Origin: Clostridia bacterium
GTDB lineage: Bacteria; Bacillota_A; Clostridia; Monoglobales; Monoglobaceae
Length of the DNA stretch: 64,000 nt
NCBI GenBank assembly: GCA_017436135.1
Contig: JAFSDQ010000017.1
Span: forward strand, 1 to 64,000
Reading direction: 5' to 3'
Shown here: positions 1-8,142 of the stretch, in pieces
Position numbering within the stretch: position 1 is the stretch's first letter
How the letters are laid out: each line of letters opens with the position of its first letter
The notes under the pieces: generated by a model
The model's input: the letters and a program-made list of their open reading frames with translations, nothing else
Database searches by the model: none
Told to the model about the DNA's origin: nothing
Program-made: the position numbers and the translations under genes

Positions 1-432
1 AGCATTTACAAATCTTATAGAATAGTTTGGCTTTTCAAACCTTCTTGACGAATGTCCTCTTACTCTGATCATAACTTCGCCCATACTTTTTGCATTATCC
101 GAAAGATGATTATATTCCTGCTTGTTGTCGATTACATCAAGCGATGCTCTTATGGTTGTAGTCCCATCTGCTGCAAGAGTATAATCTATAACATTATACT
201 CCTCATCGTAAATGGGTTTTCCCGGGATTTCCGTTCCGTTTGTATTGATACTTACAATGGGCAGGTGCGTACAAATAGAGTCGTTCGTATGGGTTTTGCA
301 CACCTCTTTTTCTTCTGCCATAATATGCTCTATATATCTTGTGCCGTTATCTTCCGGCATAATAAAACTTATACAAAGTACCGTGATCAGCACCAGGGCT
401 GTAACAGACATTCCTATTATTTTATATTTCAA
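1..432 (-). CDS. CotH-like kinase family protein (N-terminal part; runs off the window)
   Basis: This is the first 144 codons of a gene that continues beyond position 1. A TTG start at 432 is chosen because an AGGAGG ribosome site sits 8 bases upstream. A hydrophobic N-terminal segment (about residues 4-22) suggests a signal anchor. Near residues 125-144 the chain reads IRVRGHSSRRFEKPNYSIRF, which resembles the start of the CotH domain (RGNSS...KK.Y.I). CotH proteins are atypical kinases, and the Bacillus homologue phosphorylates spore coat protein. It is the last gene of a VTC-DUF4956-CotH operon headed by a c-di-GMP riboswitch, so a surface or coat modification role is inferred. The catalytic region lies outside the window. 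Confidence 0.72.
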   Translation of the reverse strand, partial: MKYKIIGMSVTALVLITVLCISFIMPEDNGTRYIEHIMAEEKEVCKTHTNDSICTHLPIVSINTNGTEIPGKPIYDEEYNVIDYTLAADGTTTIRASLDVIDNKQEYNHLSDNAKSMGEVMIRVRGHSSRRFEKPNYSIRFVNA

Positions 433-466
433 CCCCGGCACCTCCTTTTGCGGTCAGTTAATAGGT

Positions 467-1147
467 TTAATTTGAAACCTCATCATTTTGCATAACGGTA
501 TTTACATATTCGATATTACCGATTTTATAAATTTCATCGCAGATACCAATGTTATTTTTCCTTTCTGCCTGATAAAGAAGCTTTGTGGTAATTTCGTAAA
601 TAAATTCAATAGATTCCGTTGTTGAGTTTTTCACTCGGAGTACCGCTTTTGCACCGAAAAATTTAAACATTATGCCTTGTATTTGAGATTCTTTAGTCCT
701 GTCGCCTCTGATAATAACAAGCATACGGTTATTATTCTTGATTGCACCCAATATGAGAAAAAGAATAAACACAAATGCGCTTCCGATACTTGCAACGATA
801 AAGTCACCCACACCGCAGCAGATACCCACAATAATTGTCCAGAATATGTAAACGGTATCTCTTGAATCCTTAATTGCCGTTCTGAAACGAACAATAGAGA
901 GAGCACCCACCATACCAAGAGATAATGCCACATTGTTTCCGATAACCGTCATGACCATTGAGGTAAGAACTGTTAAAACAACAAGTGATACATTAAACTT
1001 TTTACTGTAAATAGTTCCTCGATGTGAAATCATATAGGATATAAAAATTAAAAATCCTAAAATTCCCGAAACTAAAATGTTGGCTGCAATCTGCTCCCAA
1101 GAAAGTGTTGATTGGTCTTTGATAAGATTAAAAATCTGACTTCTCAT
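467..1147 (-). CDS. DUF4956 family membrane protein
   Basis: A 226-residue protein with an N-terminal region of about four hydrophobic segments (roughly residues 20-40, 50-70, 75-90 and 103-135), followed by a soluble C-terminal domain of about 90 residues. The layout, and the motif RFRTAIKDSRDTVYIFW after the third segment, match the DUF4956 family. The start has an AGGAG site 8 bases upstream. Its molecular function is unknown. DUF4956 genes are commonly found beside VTC-domain and CotH genes, as here. Only 16 bases separate it from the VTC gene, and 34 bases from the CotH gene, so the three are probably co-transcribed. Confidence 0.8.
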   Translation of the reverse strand: MRSQIFNLIKDQSTLSWEQIAANILVSGILGFLIFISYMISHRGTIYSKKFNVSLVVLTVLTSMVMTVIGNNVALSLGMVGALSIVRFRTAIKDSRDTVYIFWTIIVGICCGVGDFIVASIGSAFVFILFLILGAIKNNNRMLVIIRGDRTKESQIQGIMFKFFGAKAVLRVKNSTTESIEFIYEITTKLLYQAERKNNIGICDEIYKIGNIEYVNTVMQNDEVSN

Positions 1148-1163
1148 TTAAAAATCTCCTTTT

Positions 1164-1856
1164 TTAAATTTCTGCATAGCTCTGCTGCCGAGCCAATGCG
1201 TATTTACTTACCGACAACTCACTTTTGTTGATACTGTTTATAAATTGCCTGATGTAATCAAGCAAAAATCCGTTGAACTTTACCTCAAGCACCACATTAA
1301 ACTTATCTAAAACAGGATACATCACAAGATTTTCTGAAAATAAATCAAAATTGGTTTCCGTTGCCACAATGTTATTATCAAAGGTAATCCTGATTTTATT
1401 TTCCTTTGCAATATACGCTTTTCTGTTGTATTGCACGATTGTCTTCGGGCGGTAGCACTTGTAATGCATAAGTCCGTAACATTCTGCTGCAAAGTCATCT
1501 TCATATTTCAAAAGCACTTCATATTTTCCTTTTATCAAATCCTCTGCATCTTTCTTTGTCATACGAAGGGAACGTTTCTTCTGATTAGCCCCTTGCTTTT
1601 GTTTCATTTCAAGCATTGCAAAATCATACTTTGGGTCATAAATACGAAGTCTTATTTTTCGCCTGGTCTCAACGCCGTCAAGCTTTTCAAAAAAATCATC
1701 ATCATAGACAGTATCAAAATAAAGGGACCTTATAATATATCCGTCTGTTCCGTTATGTTCATCTTGTATCATCAAACTGTCAAGATAATAAGATTTAGAA
1801 CGAAACTCATCAATATTTATTAAAAACTTCTTTTCTTCTCTTGTTACAACATTCAT
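1164..1856 (-). CDS. VTC-domain protein (polyphosphate polymerase-like)
   Basis: A 230-residue single-domain protein of the VTC / triphosphate-tunnel type. Visible family features are an N-terminal EKKFLI strand, the YFDT segment near residue 47, the basic RRKIRLRIYD strand, an EMKQK strand and a closing EVKFNG strand. In yeast this fold makes polyphosphate from ATP inside a basic tunnel; in bacteria the role of VTC proteins paired with DUF4956 and CotH is not settled. No transmembrane segment is seen, so it probably works with the adjacent DUF4956 membrane protein. The start has AGGAG just upstream, 15 bases beyond the riboswitch terminator. It is the first gene of the operon. Confidence 0.82.
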   Translation of the reverse strand: MNVVTREEKKFLINIDEFRSKSYYLDSLMIQDEHNGTDGYIIRSLYFDTVYDDDFFEKLDGVETRRKIRLRIYDPKYDFAMLEMKQKQGANQKKRSLRMTKKDAEDLIKGKYEVLLKYEDDFAAECYGLMHYKCYRPKTIVQYNRKAYIAKENKIRITFDNNIVATETNFDLFSENLVMYPVLDKFNVVLEVKFNGFLLDYIRQFINSINKSELSVSKYALARQQSYAEI

Positions 1857-1870
1857 AAAAATCTCCTATA

Positions 1871-1923
1871 AACAAAAAGCTGCAATAACATAAAGCCTTG
1901 AAAGGCCTTGTATCATTGCAGCT
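1871..1923 (-). terminator. Intrinsic terminator of the c-di-GMP riboswitch
   Basis: On the minus strand a long hairpin (AGCTGCAAT... paired with ...ATTGCAGCT, with an inner AAGGCC/GGCTT stem, 1878-1923) is followed by TTTTGTTT. Its 5' arm overlaps the 3' end of the aptamer, the usual design for ligand-controlled transcription termination. It lies 15 bases before the VTC start codon. Confidence 0.8.
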
Positions 1924-1998
1924 GGACTGGCATGGCATAAAGCTTTAGCCTCTTTGCTTTGCGTCACCGGCTTTCACCGATTTTGCTAAATATTAAAC
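1918..1998 (-). promoter_or_regulatory. Cyclic di-GMP-I (GEMM) riboswitch aptamer
   Basis: Read on the minus strand, the leader contains AGCAAAATCGGTGAAAGCCG directly followed by GTGACGCAAAGC, then GAGGCTAAAG and GCCATGCCAGTCCAGC. The GAAA tetraloop hairpin, the invariant GACGCAAAGC block and the GGCTAA block are the class I c-di-GMP aptamer signature. It begins a few bases after a sigma-A-type -10 and ends inside an intrinsic terminator, so it should control read-through into the VTC-DUF4956-CotH operon. Whether c-di-GMP turns the operon on or off cannot be decided by eye. Confidence 0.85.
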
Positions 1999-2005
1999 TT
2001 CTGTT

Positions 2006-2034
2006 ATTCTACCACAATGAACTGAATTTGTCAA
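2006..2034 (-). promoter_or_regulatory. Sigma-A-type promoter for the riboswitch operon
   Basis: Minus strand TTGACA, 17-base spacer, TAGAAT. The start point would fall near 1999, right at the beginning of the c-di-GMP aptamer. Confidence 0.75.
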
Positions 2035-2041
2035 ACAACTT

Positions 2042-4342
2042 TTAATCTCTGGCAAAAACCCAAAGAGTATTGTTTACGGCGATATCCTCATCACTTAACT
2101 TGTAAACACTTAATAACACAGTATCTCCGTTTGTCTTTTTATATGTTATTCTTGGTGTTTTACTTTCTAAAAGCTGTCTTTTTAACGCATCATAATTCAA
2201 AAAGCTCATCATTGCTCTGTGGAATTCAGGCGCAACAGAATCATCTATGTACTTGGTTAAAAGAGCAGAAAAATGTTCCTCGTTTTCGTTATATCCAAGA
2301 TAGGCAGGCATTAAAATACGATGTGCTCTGTCTGTATCCAGGTCCACACGATATATTCCGTTATATTTTTCCTTCATAACAGAAATCATTGTATCAATTT
2401 CTAAAATGCCCGTCTTTGTATGAACGTAACCATTATCATTCTCACTTAAAACCTTCTTTGTTTCTTTAGCTTGATAATACTGTGCTTTTGCCTCATACAT
2501 TCTGATCTCGGCTTCCCGCACCATTTCTTCAGTATTCATATTTTGTGTTCTGTACGACATACCAACCGCAACATGATAATCCATTGGTTCAAGCTGTTTA
2601 GAAAGCACGTCAATACCTCTTTTTATATCATCTTGAGAGGTTTTTTCGGCAAATACCAAGAACTCATCTCCGCCCATTCGATATATCTTGTGGCCGTAGA
2701 ACACTTCCTTTAGGGTATTGGCAACATACAAAAGCATTTCATCGCCGGCAGCATGACCGTATTTATTATTGCGAAGGTGAAGCTCATTAACATCAATATA
2801 AATGCATGAAAATTCATAAGGTTTTTCTGCATCAAACATCAAAAGGTCTTTTTTATATGTAACACGGTTTGAAACTCCTGTAAGTGAATCAGTCGTTGCT
2901 GCAATCTCTGTTTTACTTAAATACTTTTTGTTGTAAAATGCAATAGAAAAACAAACAGCGACATCTTCCAAAAGAAGTCTGGTCGTTCTGCCGTTTTTGG
3001 GATTTACAACACCAAGAATACCGATATGATTATTTTTATCAATAACTGTTGCAAAGGAAACCTCTGTGATTTTATGCTTTTTAAGAAAATCATAAAAAGC
3101 TTGGTTCGTTTTTACAAGGTGGTTGTTTGGAGTAATGCACATAAGGCTCACAGTGGCGTTATTCACCTTGTGAAGTTCTGCGGCATAACGAAGGATTTCT
3201 GATATAAAATATTTTCTGTCCTTACCCGAAAGTATCTCCTCGAGGCGGGCAGGTATGGCAAAATTGTAATCTTCTCCGTCCGCATCAAAGAATACCGCAG
3301 AGCGGGATTTTGCAAAGTCGGTAATTTCCTTTAAAGCTTCAGAAATATTATTCTGCTGCTGATTTATCTCCAAAAGCAATTTTCTGATTTTTGATGCACA
3401 GGCTGTGGCAAAGCTTCTTTGTTTTTCACTGCGCATCAAAATCATGATATACAAAGCCATAATGAGCAATATTATGATAAATGAAACAAGGAGGAGCCTT
3501 GATGTTATATGTGTTTTTGCAAACACTTGAGACTCGTATCTGGCAAGAGTTATCTTCCAGTCAATTTCTTCAAGTGCAGAAAAATGAACATAAAGGTCTT
3601 CATTTTTAAGCACCGATTGAAAAGATGTATAACCCTTTTCGCTATTTATCATTTCCTCATAGGAATAACCATCACGATATTTGCGATTTTTCAGGAAAGA
3701 AATATTTCCAAGCTTGTCATTAATGGTGTCGATAACAAGATTTCCTGTTTCTTTATCATAAACAAATAATTGTGCGTCAAGCTCTTTTGCCATATTGTTG
3801 TATTTTTTACCAATAACATCAAGCTTTATTACGCCGTACAAAATACCGACAGTGTTTCCGTTTGCTTTGACGGGAACAGCACTTCTTATAATTTCATAGT
3901 TATCTCTTGTGAGGTCCTTGACTCTTCCGCTTATGTATTCGCCTTTTAAATTCTCCTCTTCAAAGGATATTCGTCCGTTAAGGTCCAGAGTTCCTGCTTT
4001 TGTCACAAAAGTATTATCCGGCATAAGTATTCCTATATTTTCAATAAGACCAATAGGCTCAAAAGATTTAAACAGCAAATCAAAGCTCTCACCGTCCGAA
4101 TAAAGCTTTGCTGCAAAATTTGCCATGGTAGCAAGATTTTCGCGGTCGGATAATAGCTGAAGCTCCATATCGTCTTTAATTTGCTTGGTCTGGATATGCA
4201 AAGTTTCATACGCCTCATCTTCTGCCGCATAGTAAAAATAACTGACCATAGTTAAAAACACAACGCACAAAAGAATTGCTGCTATTATCGTATATAAAAT
4301 ATTGTTTTTCCTGTGTTGTTTTTTTCCGTACTTTATTGCCAT
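2042..4342 (-). CDS. Membrane diguanylate cyclase (Cache-GAF-like-GGDEF)
   Basis: A 766-residue sensor enzyme predicted to make c-di-GMP from two GTP. In order it has a transmembrane helix (about 15-37), an extracellular double-Cache-like sensor region (38-280), a second helix (283-303), a cytoplasmic GAF-like region (about 330-470), a GGDEF domain (about 485-625) with intact GGDEF at residues 557-561 and the upstream GHAAGDE segment, and a C-terminal region (about 645-766) that looks PAS-like. No RxxD inhibitory site sits five residues before GGDEF. It lies immediately upstream of the c-di-GMP riboswitch operon, on the same strand, with its own promoter. The Cache ligand cannot be predicted. 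Confidence 0.88.
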   Translation of the reverse strand: MAIKYGKKQHRKNNILYTIIAAILLCVVFLTMVSYFYYAAEDEAYETLHIQTKQIKDDMELQLLSDRENLATMANFAAKLYSDGESFDLLFKSFEPIGLIENIGILMPDNTFVTKAGTLDLNGRISFEEENLKGEYISGRVKDLTRDNYEIIRSAVPVKANGNTVGILYGVIKLDVIGKKYNNMAKELDAQLFVYDKETGNLVIDTINDKLGNISFLKNRKYRDGYSYEEMINSEKGYTSFQSVLKNEDLYVHFSALEEIDWKITLARYESQVFAKTHITSRLLLVSFIIILLIMALYIMILMRSEKQRSFATACASKIRKLLLEINQQQNNISEALKEITDFAKSRSAVFFDADGEDYNFAIPARLEEILSGKDRKYFISEILRYAAELHKVNNATVSLMCITPNNHLVKTNQAFYDFLKKHKITEVSFATVIDKNNHIGILGVVNPKNGRTTRLLLEDVAVCFSIAFYNKKYLSKTEIAATTDSLTGVSNRVTYKKDLLMFDAEKPYEFSCIYIDVNELHLRNNKYGHAAGDEMLLYVANTLKEVFYGHKIYRMGGDEFLVFAEKTSQDDIKRGIDVLSKQLEPMDYHVAVGMSYRTQNMNTEEMVREAEIRMYEAKAQYYQAKETKKVLSENDNGYVHTKTGILEIDTMISVMKEKYNGIYRVDLDTDRAHRILMPAYLGYNENEEHFSALLTKYIDDSVAPEFHRAMMSFLNYDALKRQLLESKTPRITYKKTNGDTVLLSVYKLSDEDIAVNNTLWVFARD

Positions 4343-4394
4343 TTCTATTCCTTCTTATCTGTAATTTTAATTGTTCAATTATATATACACTATA

Positions 4395-4423
4395 ATTATA
4401 CCACGTGAATCCAAATTTTTCAA
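4395..4423 (-). promoter_or_regulatory. Sigma-A-type promoter for the diguanylate cyclase
   Basis: Minus strand TTGAAA, 17-base spacer, TATAAT, about 50 bases before the start codon. The rest of the 4343-4591 gap shows no gene. Confidence 0.65.
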
Positions 4424-4542
4424 TAGTTGTACTGTTTTTATTATTTTTTTCTACAGACAATATTAATCCCAAAATCTTTAATAGTGATATAGCACCCATC
4501 AATTGCCCGTATCTATTTATCTTTCTATTTTTGTATTTGCTA

Positions 4543-4579
4543 TAAAAAAGTGCTGTAATCTCCGGGATTTACAGCACTT
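4543..4579 (-). terminator. Intrinsic terminator after the SLH/InlB-repeat gene
   Basis: Minus strand hairpin AAGTGCTGTAA / TTACAGCACTT (4548-4579) followed by a run of T, 12 bases beyond the stop codon at 4592. Confidence 0.85.
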
Positions 4580-4591
4580 ATATCTTATATT

Positions 4592-6889
4592 TTATTTGTT
4601 AGCTTCGATAAATCTGTGAAGCATAGCGGCGATTTCAACCCTTGTGGCAAAGTCATGAGGATCAAGAGTTTTTTCTGTTCTTCCTTTGATTATTCCCCTT
4701 CCCACAGCCCATTGCACAGAAGCTATTGCATATTCGGAAATATTGTCAAAATCATCATAAGAGAGAATGTTTGTGTTTTCTCCCACACTGACATCATAGC
4801 CCTTATACTGTGCGTATCTGTGCATAATAGCTGCAATCTCTTCTCTTAAAACAGGCTGCTCGGGTGCATATTCTGTCTCGGAATATCCTTTGATAATTCC
4901 CGTCTTCTGTCCCCACAAAACCGCCTTTGCATAATAAGCCTTTTCATCAATATCCTGGAAAGTAGCTTTGCCTGTAACCTCGGGCTCTCCCTCTGCACGA
5001 TAGAGAACTGTAATCATCATCCCTCTTGTAATATTGCCGTCAGGGGTAAATGTATTTTCCGTCGTACCCCTGAAAATATCATTTTCTATTACATAATCGG
5101 TGTCGTGATGATACCACTTTGTAATGTCAAGGTCATCAAATGCCAATGACGGACAATTATGTGTACCTCTGTCTGACTGTTCGTCATCGTGCTTATCCCA
5201 TTTAGCATAGAGGGTAAAGCTCTTTGTAACCTTTGTGTCAAAATCATAAGCCTCTGTAAGTTCTTCATCTGTGTACCAGCCATTAAATGTGTAACCATCC
5301 TTTGCGGGAGCTGTCGGCTCTGTAATTTTGGTATTTCTTGTTACATACTTGTTTGCAACAGCGGTTCCGCCGTTTGTTTCAAACTCAACTGTGCAGCGTG
5401 AAACTCCGCCACCGCCCCCTGAAGGTCTGCCCCCTGATTGTGTAATATACTGTGCCGTCACGGTAAGATCGCCTTTTACATTATCAAACGCCTTATCCCA
5501 ACCAATGAATGTCCAGCCGTCTCTTGTGGGATTTACGGGAGCAGTTGCAGAAGCGCCATCCCCTACAAACTGTTTATCAAGCTCACTTCCGTCCCAATTT
5601 TTGAATATTACAGTATATCCCTGTTGCTTGATGGTTATGGCATCTGTTGCAATAATATTTTCCGGATTATAGAGATAATATTTATAGTTTTCTTTCTTGA
5701 AGCTGTAGCCTTGAGGAAGCCACTGGTTGCTGATAAGCGCATCAAAGTCTTCATTATTATCCTCGCCTTCTTTATACAAAACACAGTCAACTCCGTTTCC
5801 GCCGATATAGATTTCTGACTTATCGCTGATATTTATTTCAGGATTACTATGGAAAGAAGCCGTTCCATCTATAATATTGAGCTTCGCTTCCTCCTCCATT
5901 ATAAGATACTGGAGCAGGGTTAAATCGTGCACCGTTAAAATTGAATCCTTAATAACAATTTTACTGTCCATTCCGCCACTTGCCCCGATAGACAGGTTCG
6001 AAGCAAAGGTTACATCAGTTTCAACGGTAAGAGTATCTCCCGAACCTGTAGCTGACATTTGATAAGCTTTCAAAGTGCCGCCACCCTTAATAGTCAGGTC
6101 GCCCCTATGGCTGCTGCCGAACAAGTCTGTGCCGCTTACAAAGGACAACGAGCCCTTTATCTCGCAATTGCCATCTACTGTAATTGTAGTCTTGTCATCA
6201 TTGGTAGCTGATGGGAAAATAACTCCCGCATAAAGGACTGCACCATTTTTCATTGTGAAGCTGTAGGGTGGGCTTGCGTTCCCTGACCATTCATAATCTC
6301 CATCAGAAAAGCTGTCATACTTGTTGAGAGGAAGTACCCACTGTGCGTAAAGGGTAATATCCTGGGTCACAGTCATATCTGCATCAGTATTATAGGCGCT
6401 GCCGCTTCCGTCCGCTTCTGTATTCCAGCTTTTAATTTCACACCTTCCATAGGTGAAAATATCATTAGCAAGCGTAAGAGAGCTTCCGTCTGCAAGGGTT
6501 TCACTGTCAGTTTCATTGGCCCCGTTGTTAGAATTAAATACAACAGTGTAAGTTTTTATAAACTCTGCTGTGAGGTTACGGTTTACTGTTACAGGAAAAG
6601 TGTAGCTTGCATCTGTGCTGACCTGGCTGCCGTCTTCTGTCCACTTAACAAACTTGTATCCGGAGTTTGCTGTTGCTGTAACTGTTAAAGAATAGTTTTC
6701 AGGATATGTACCGCCGCCAGTTACCGTTCCGCCCTCTGCAGAATTTGCAGATACGGTCACTGTGTAGGAGGTTGCCAAGAGGGCTATCTCTGTATCATCT
6801 GCACTTACTGTCAGTGTAAGGCTTGGTATAAATGTCATTAAAATAGCAATATTCAATGCCCATACCGTTAATTTGTGAAATCGTTTCAT
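4592..6889 (-). CDS. Secreted S-layer-homology protein with InlB-type repeats
   Basis: A 765-residue surface protein. It starts with a signal peptide (about 1-30, ending near VSA). Next come a divergent InlB B-repeat-type module (about 41-112), a classic Listeria-Bacteroides repeat (about 113-188), a beta-rich non-repeat region (about 190-425), two more InlB B-repeats (about 428-485 and 500-570) separated by a Gly-rich linker, and three SLH modules to the C-terminus. The SLH modules should anchor it to secondary cell-wall polymer, while the repeats suggest adhesion or ligand display. The start has GGAG 9 bases upstream. It is followed by a strong terminator and so is probably monocistronic. 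Confidence 0.88.
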   Translation of the reverse strand: MKRFHKLTVWALNIAILMTFIPSLTLTVSADDTEIALLATSYTVTVSANSAEGGTVTGGGTYPENYSLTVTATANSGYKFVKWTEDGSQVSTDASYTFPVTVNRNLTAEFIKTYTVVFNSNNGANETDSETLADGSSLTLANDIFTYGRCEIKSWNTEADGSGSAYNTDADMTVTQDITLYAQWVLPLNKYDSFSDGDYEWSGNASPPYSFTMKNGAVLYAGVIFPSATNDDKTTITVDGNCEIKGSLSFVSGTDLFGSSHRGDLTIKGGGTLKAYQMSATGSGDTLTVETDVTFASNLSIGASGGMDSKIVIKDSILTVHDLTLLQYLIMEEEAKLNIIDGTASFHSNPEINISDKSEIYIGGNGVDCVLYKEGEDNNEDFDALISNQWLPQGYSFKKENYKYYLYNPENIIATDAITIKQQGYTVIFKNWDGSELDKQFVGDGASATAPVNPTRDGWTFIGWDKAFDNVKGDLTVTAQYITQSGGRPSGGGGGVSRCTVEFETNGGTAVANKYVTRNTKITEPTAPAKDGYTFNGWYTDEELTEAYDFDTKVTKSFTLYAKWDKHDDEQSDRGTHNCPSLAFDDLDITKWYHHDTDYVIENDIFRGTTENTFTPDGNITRGMMITVLYRAEGEPEVTGKATFQDIDEKAYYAKAVLWGQKTGIIKGYSETEYAPEQPVLREEIAAIMHRYAQYKGYDVSVGENTNILSYDDFDNISEYAIASVQWAVGRGIIKGRTEKTLDPHDFATRVEIAAMLHRFIEANK

Positions 6890-6947
6890 AAAAAATCACT
6901 CCGTTCTTTTTTAAGTATATAATGTGAAATTATTTCTCATTTCTCAT

Positions 6948-7631
6948 TTAATTCAGTCTATTTACAAACTTACCAAACATTTCTTTGGCAATTTTTTTGC
7001 AGTCAAGGGAAATAACCTTTTCAATGGTTTCTTTACGGTCACCCTCCGGAATGTCATATATTTTCATCATAGAATCTAAAAACAAGGTGATTTTATCGTT
7101 CAATGAAAAATATCTGTTTTTAGGAGCAGTAAATGCTGCAAGCTCAATTCCGCCTGTGACATTTTCCACTGTTCTGAAATCTTCCTCCGACCAATCCGGC
7201 AACCTGTCCTTCAGCAGATGATAATTTTTCTTTGCAGCCCAATCTTTTATATAATCAAAGGTTGCAGGGTGGCTGTATGCCGAATAGTACAAATCATACG
7301 CCTTGTCATCTGTTTCGCATAGGGCAATCTGTACGGCAATCTCTATTGCATAAGAGAAAAGACCATTGTTTAGCTTTGCTTGGGAATCGTCAATAATATC
7401 CAGATGGAAGTCCATAAGCTCCTCAATAAGAACACGGAGCAAATCTTCTTTTACTTTATAATGGTATGTTATTGTTCCAAGTCCTATGCCCGACTCTTCT
7501 GCAATTTGCCTGTGTGTTGTTTTTGAAAAGCCCTGGGTCAAAAAAAGCTTTGTCGCACTTCTTATAATCTTAATTTCCGTATCAGACAAGGGGGTAATCT
7601 TACTATGTCTTTGAATAATGCTGTTCAGCAT
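6948..7631 (-). CDS. TetR/AcrR family transcriptional regulator
   Basis: A 227-residue regulator. The N-terminal helix-turn-helix (about residues 22-70) contains ATKLFLTQGFSKTTHRQIAE and GLGTITYHYKVKEDLL, the TetR pattern. The C-terminal ligand domain has no recognisable effector signature. The start codon has GGAG 10 bases upstream. A promoter with a GTAC-AA-GTAC element lies just ahead, so autoregulation is likely. It lies 58 bases upstream of the SLH/InlB-repeat gene on the same strand and could be co-transcribed with it or control it. Confidence 0.88.
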   Translation of the reverse strand: MLNSIIQRHSKITPLSDTEIKIIRSATKLFLTQGFSKTTHRQIAEESGIGLGTITYHYKVKEDLLRVLIEELMDFHLDIIDDSQAKLNNGLFSYAIEIAVQIALCETDDKAYDLYYSAYSHPATFDYIKDWAAKKNYHLLKDRLPDWSEEDFRTVENVTGGIELAAFTAPKNRYFSLNDKITLFLDSMMKIYDIPEGDRKETIEKVISLDCKKIAKEMFGKFVNRLN

Positions 7632-7660
7632 TTATAATCATCTCCTTGTTTTTTGTTTTA

Positions 7661-7700
7661 GTACAAGTACAATTATACAATAGTTTTCTAATAATGTCAA
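7661..7700 (-). promoter_or_regulatory. tetR promoter with candidate operator
   Basis: Minus strand TTGACA (7695-7700), 17-base spacer, TATAAT (7672-7677), followed at once by the symmetric GTAC-TT-GTAC (7661-7670). The palindrome at the start point is the expected place for a TetR operator, although the match is short. Confidence 0.6.
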
Positions 7701-7810
7701 TATAGTTGAGAAATTTTTTTGACTTTTTATGCTTTATTACATATTACTTCACTATTTTTTGCCGTTAATATAATAATTTTTATAAAAAATATAAAATCTT
7801 GCAAAAAAGC

Positions 7811-7839
7811 TTGAAATGTAACAAAAATTTTGATATAAT
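7811..7839 (+). promoter_or_regulatory. Sigma-A-type promoter for the glycine riboswitch transcript
   Basis: TTGAAA, 17-base spacer, TATAAT. The start point near 7846 precedes the glycine aptamers. Confidence 0.75.
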
Positions 7840-7867
7840 ATCTACTTGTAAATCTAAAGGGCTATAT

Positions 7868-8027
7868 GACGAATGCAGGAGATGTATTTTTACAACCGAA
7901 GGAGTAAAACTCTCAGGTGCCGATTCAGGCAAGTACTGTATTTTGATGGCACTCCGGAGAAGTCCCGAAAAGGATGCCGAAGGTGCAAGGCGCGAGGGCG
8001 CTAATCTCTCAGGCAAAAGGACGGAGT
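7868..8027 (+). promoter_or_regulatory. Tandem glycine riboswitch
   Basis: Two consecutive aptamers are visible. The first (about 7868-7955) has GCAGGAGA, ACCGAAGGAGTAAA and CTCTCAGG. The second (about 7956-8027) has GGAGAAG, GCCGAAGGTGCAAGG, CTCTCAGGCAAAAGGAC and a closing GGAG. These are the conserved blocks of the tandem glycine riboswitch. The next gene is an alanine/glycine:cation symporter and a terminator lies between, so glycine control of transport is well supported. Confidence 0.92.
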
Positions 8028-8082
8028 TAAATTGAGAAATAATGTGTTTTTGGCATATTATGTCTCTTTTTAGTATTTCTCG

Positions 8083-8112
8083 GAGTTAAACCCTTGCGTT
8101 TAGCTCTTTTTT
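8083..8112 (+). terminator. Expression-platform terminator of the glycine riboswitch
   Basis: Hairpin GAGTTAAAC / GTTTAGCTC (8083-8106) followed by TTTTTT. A GAGAAATA segment after the second aptamer can pair with TATTTCTC just before the hairpin and may belong to the switching helix. Confidence 0.75.
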
Positions 8113-8142
8113 ATTTTAATTTTTTATAGGAGGGGTTTTGAT

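Noticed and set aside
52..495. A 147-codon plus-strand open frame at the window edge
   Set aside because: The minus strand encodes a CotH-like N-terminus with a ribosome site and operon context; the plus-strand product has no recognisable feature.
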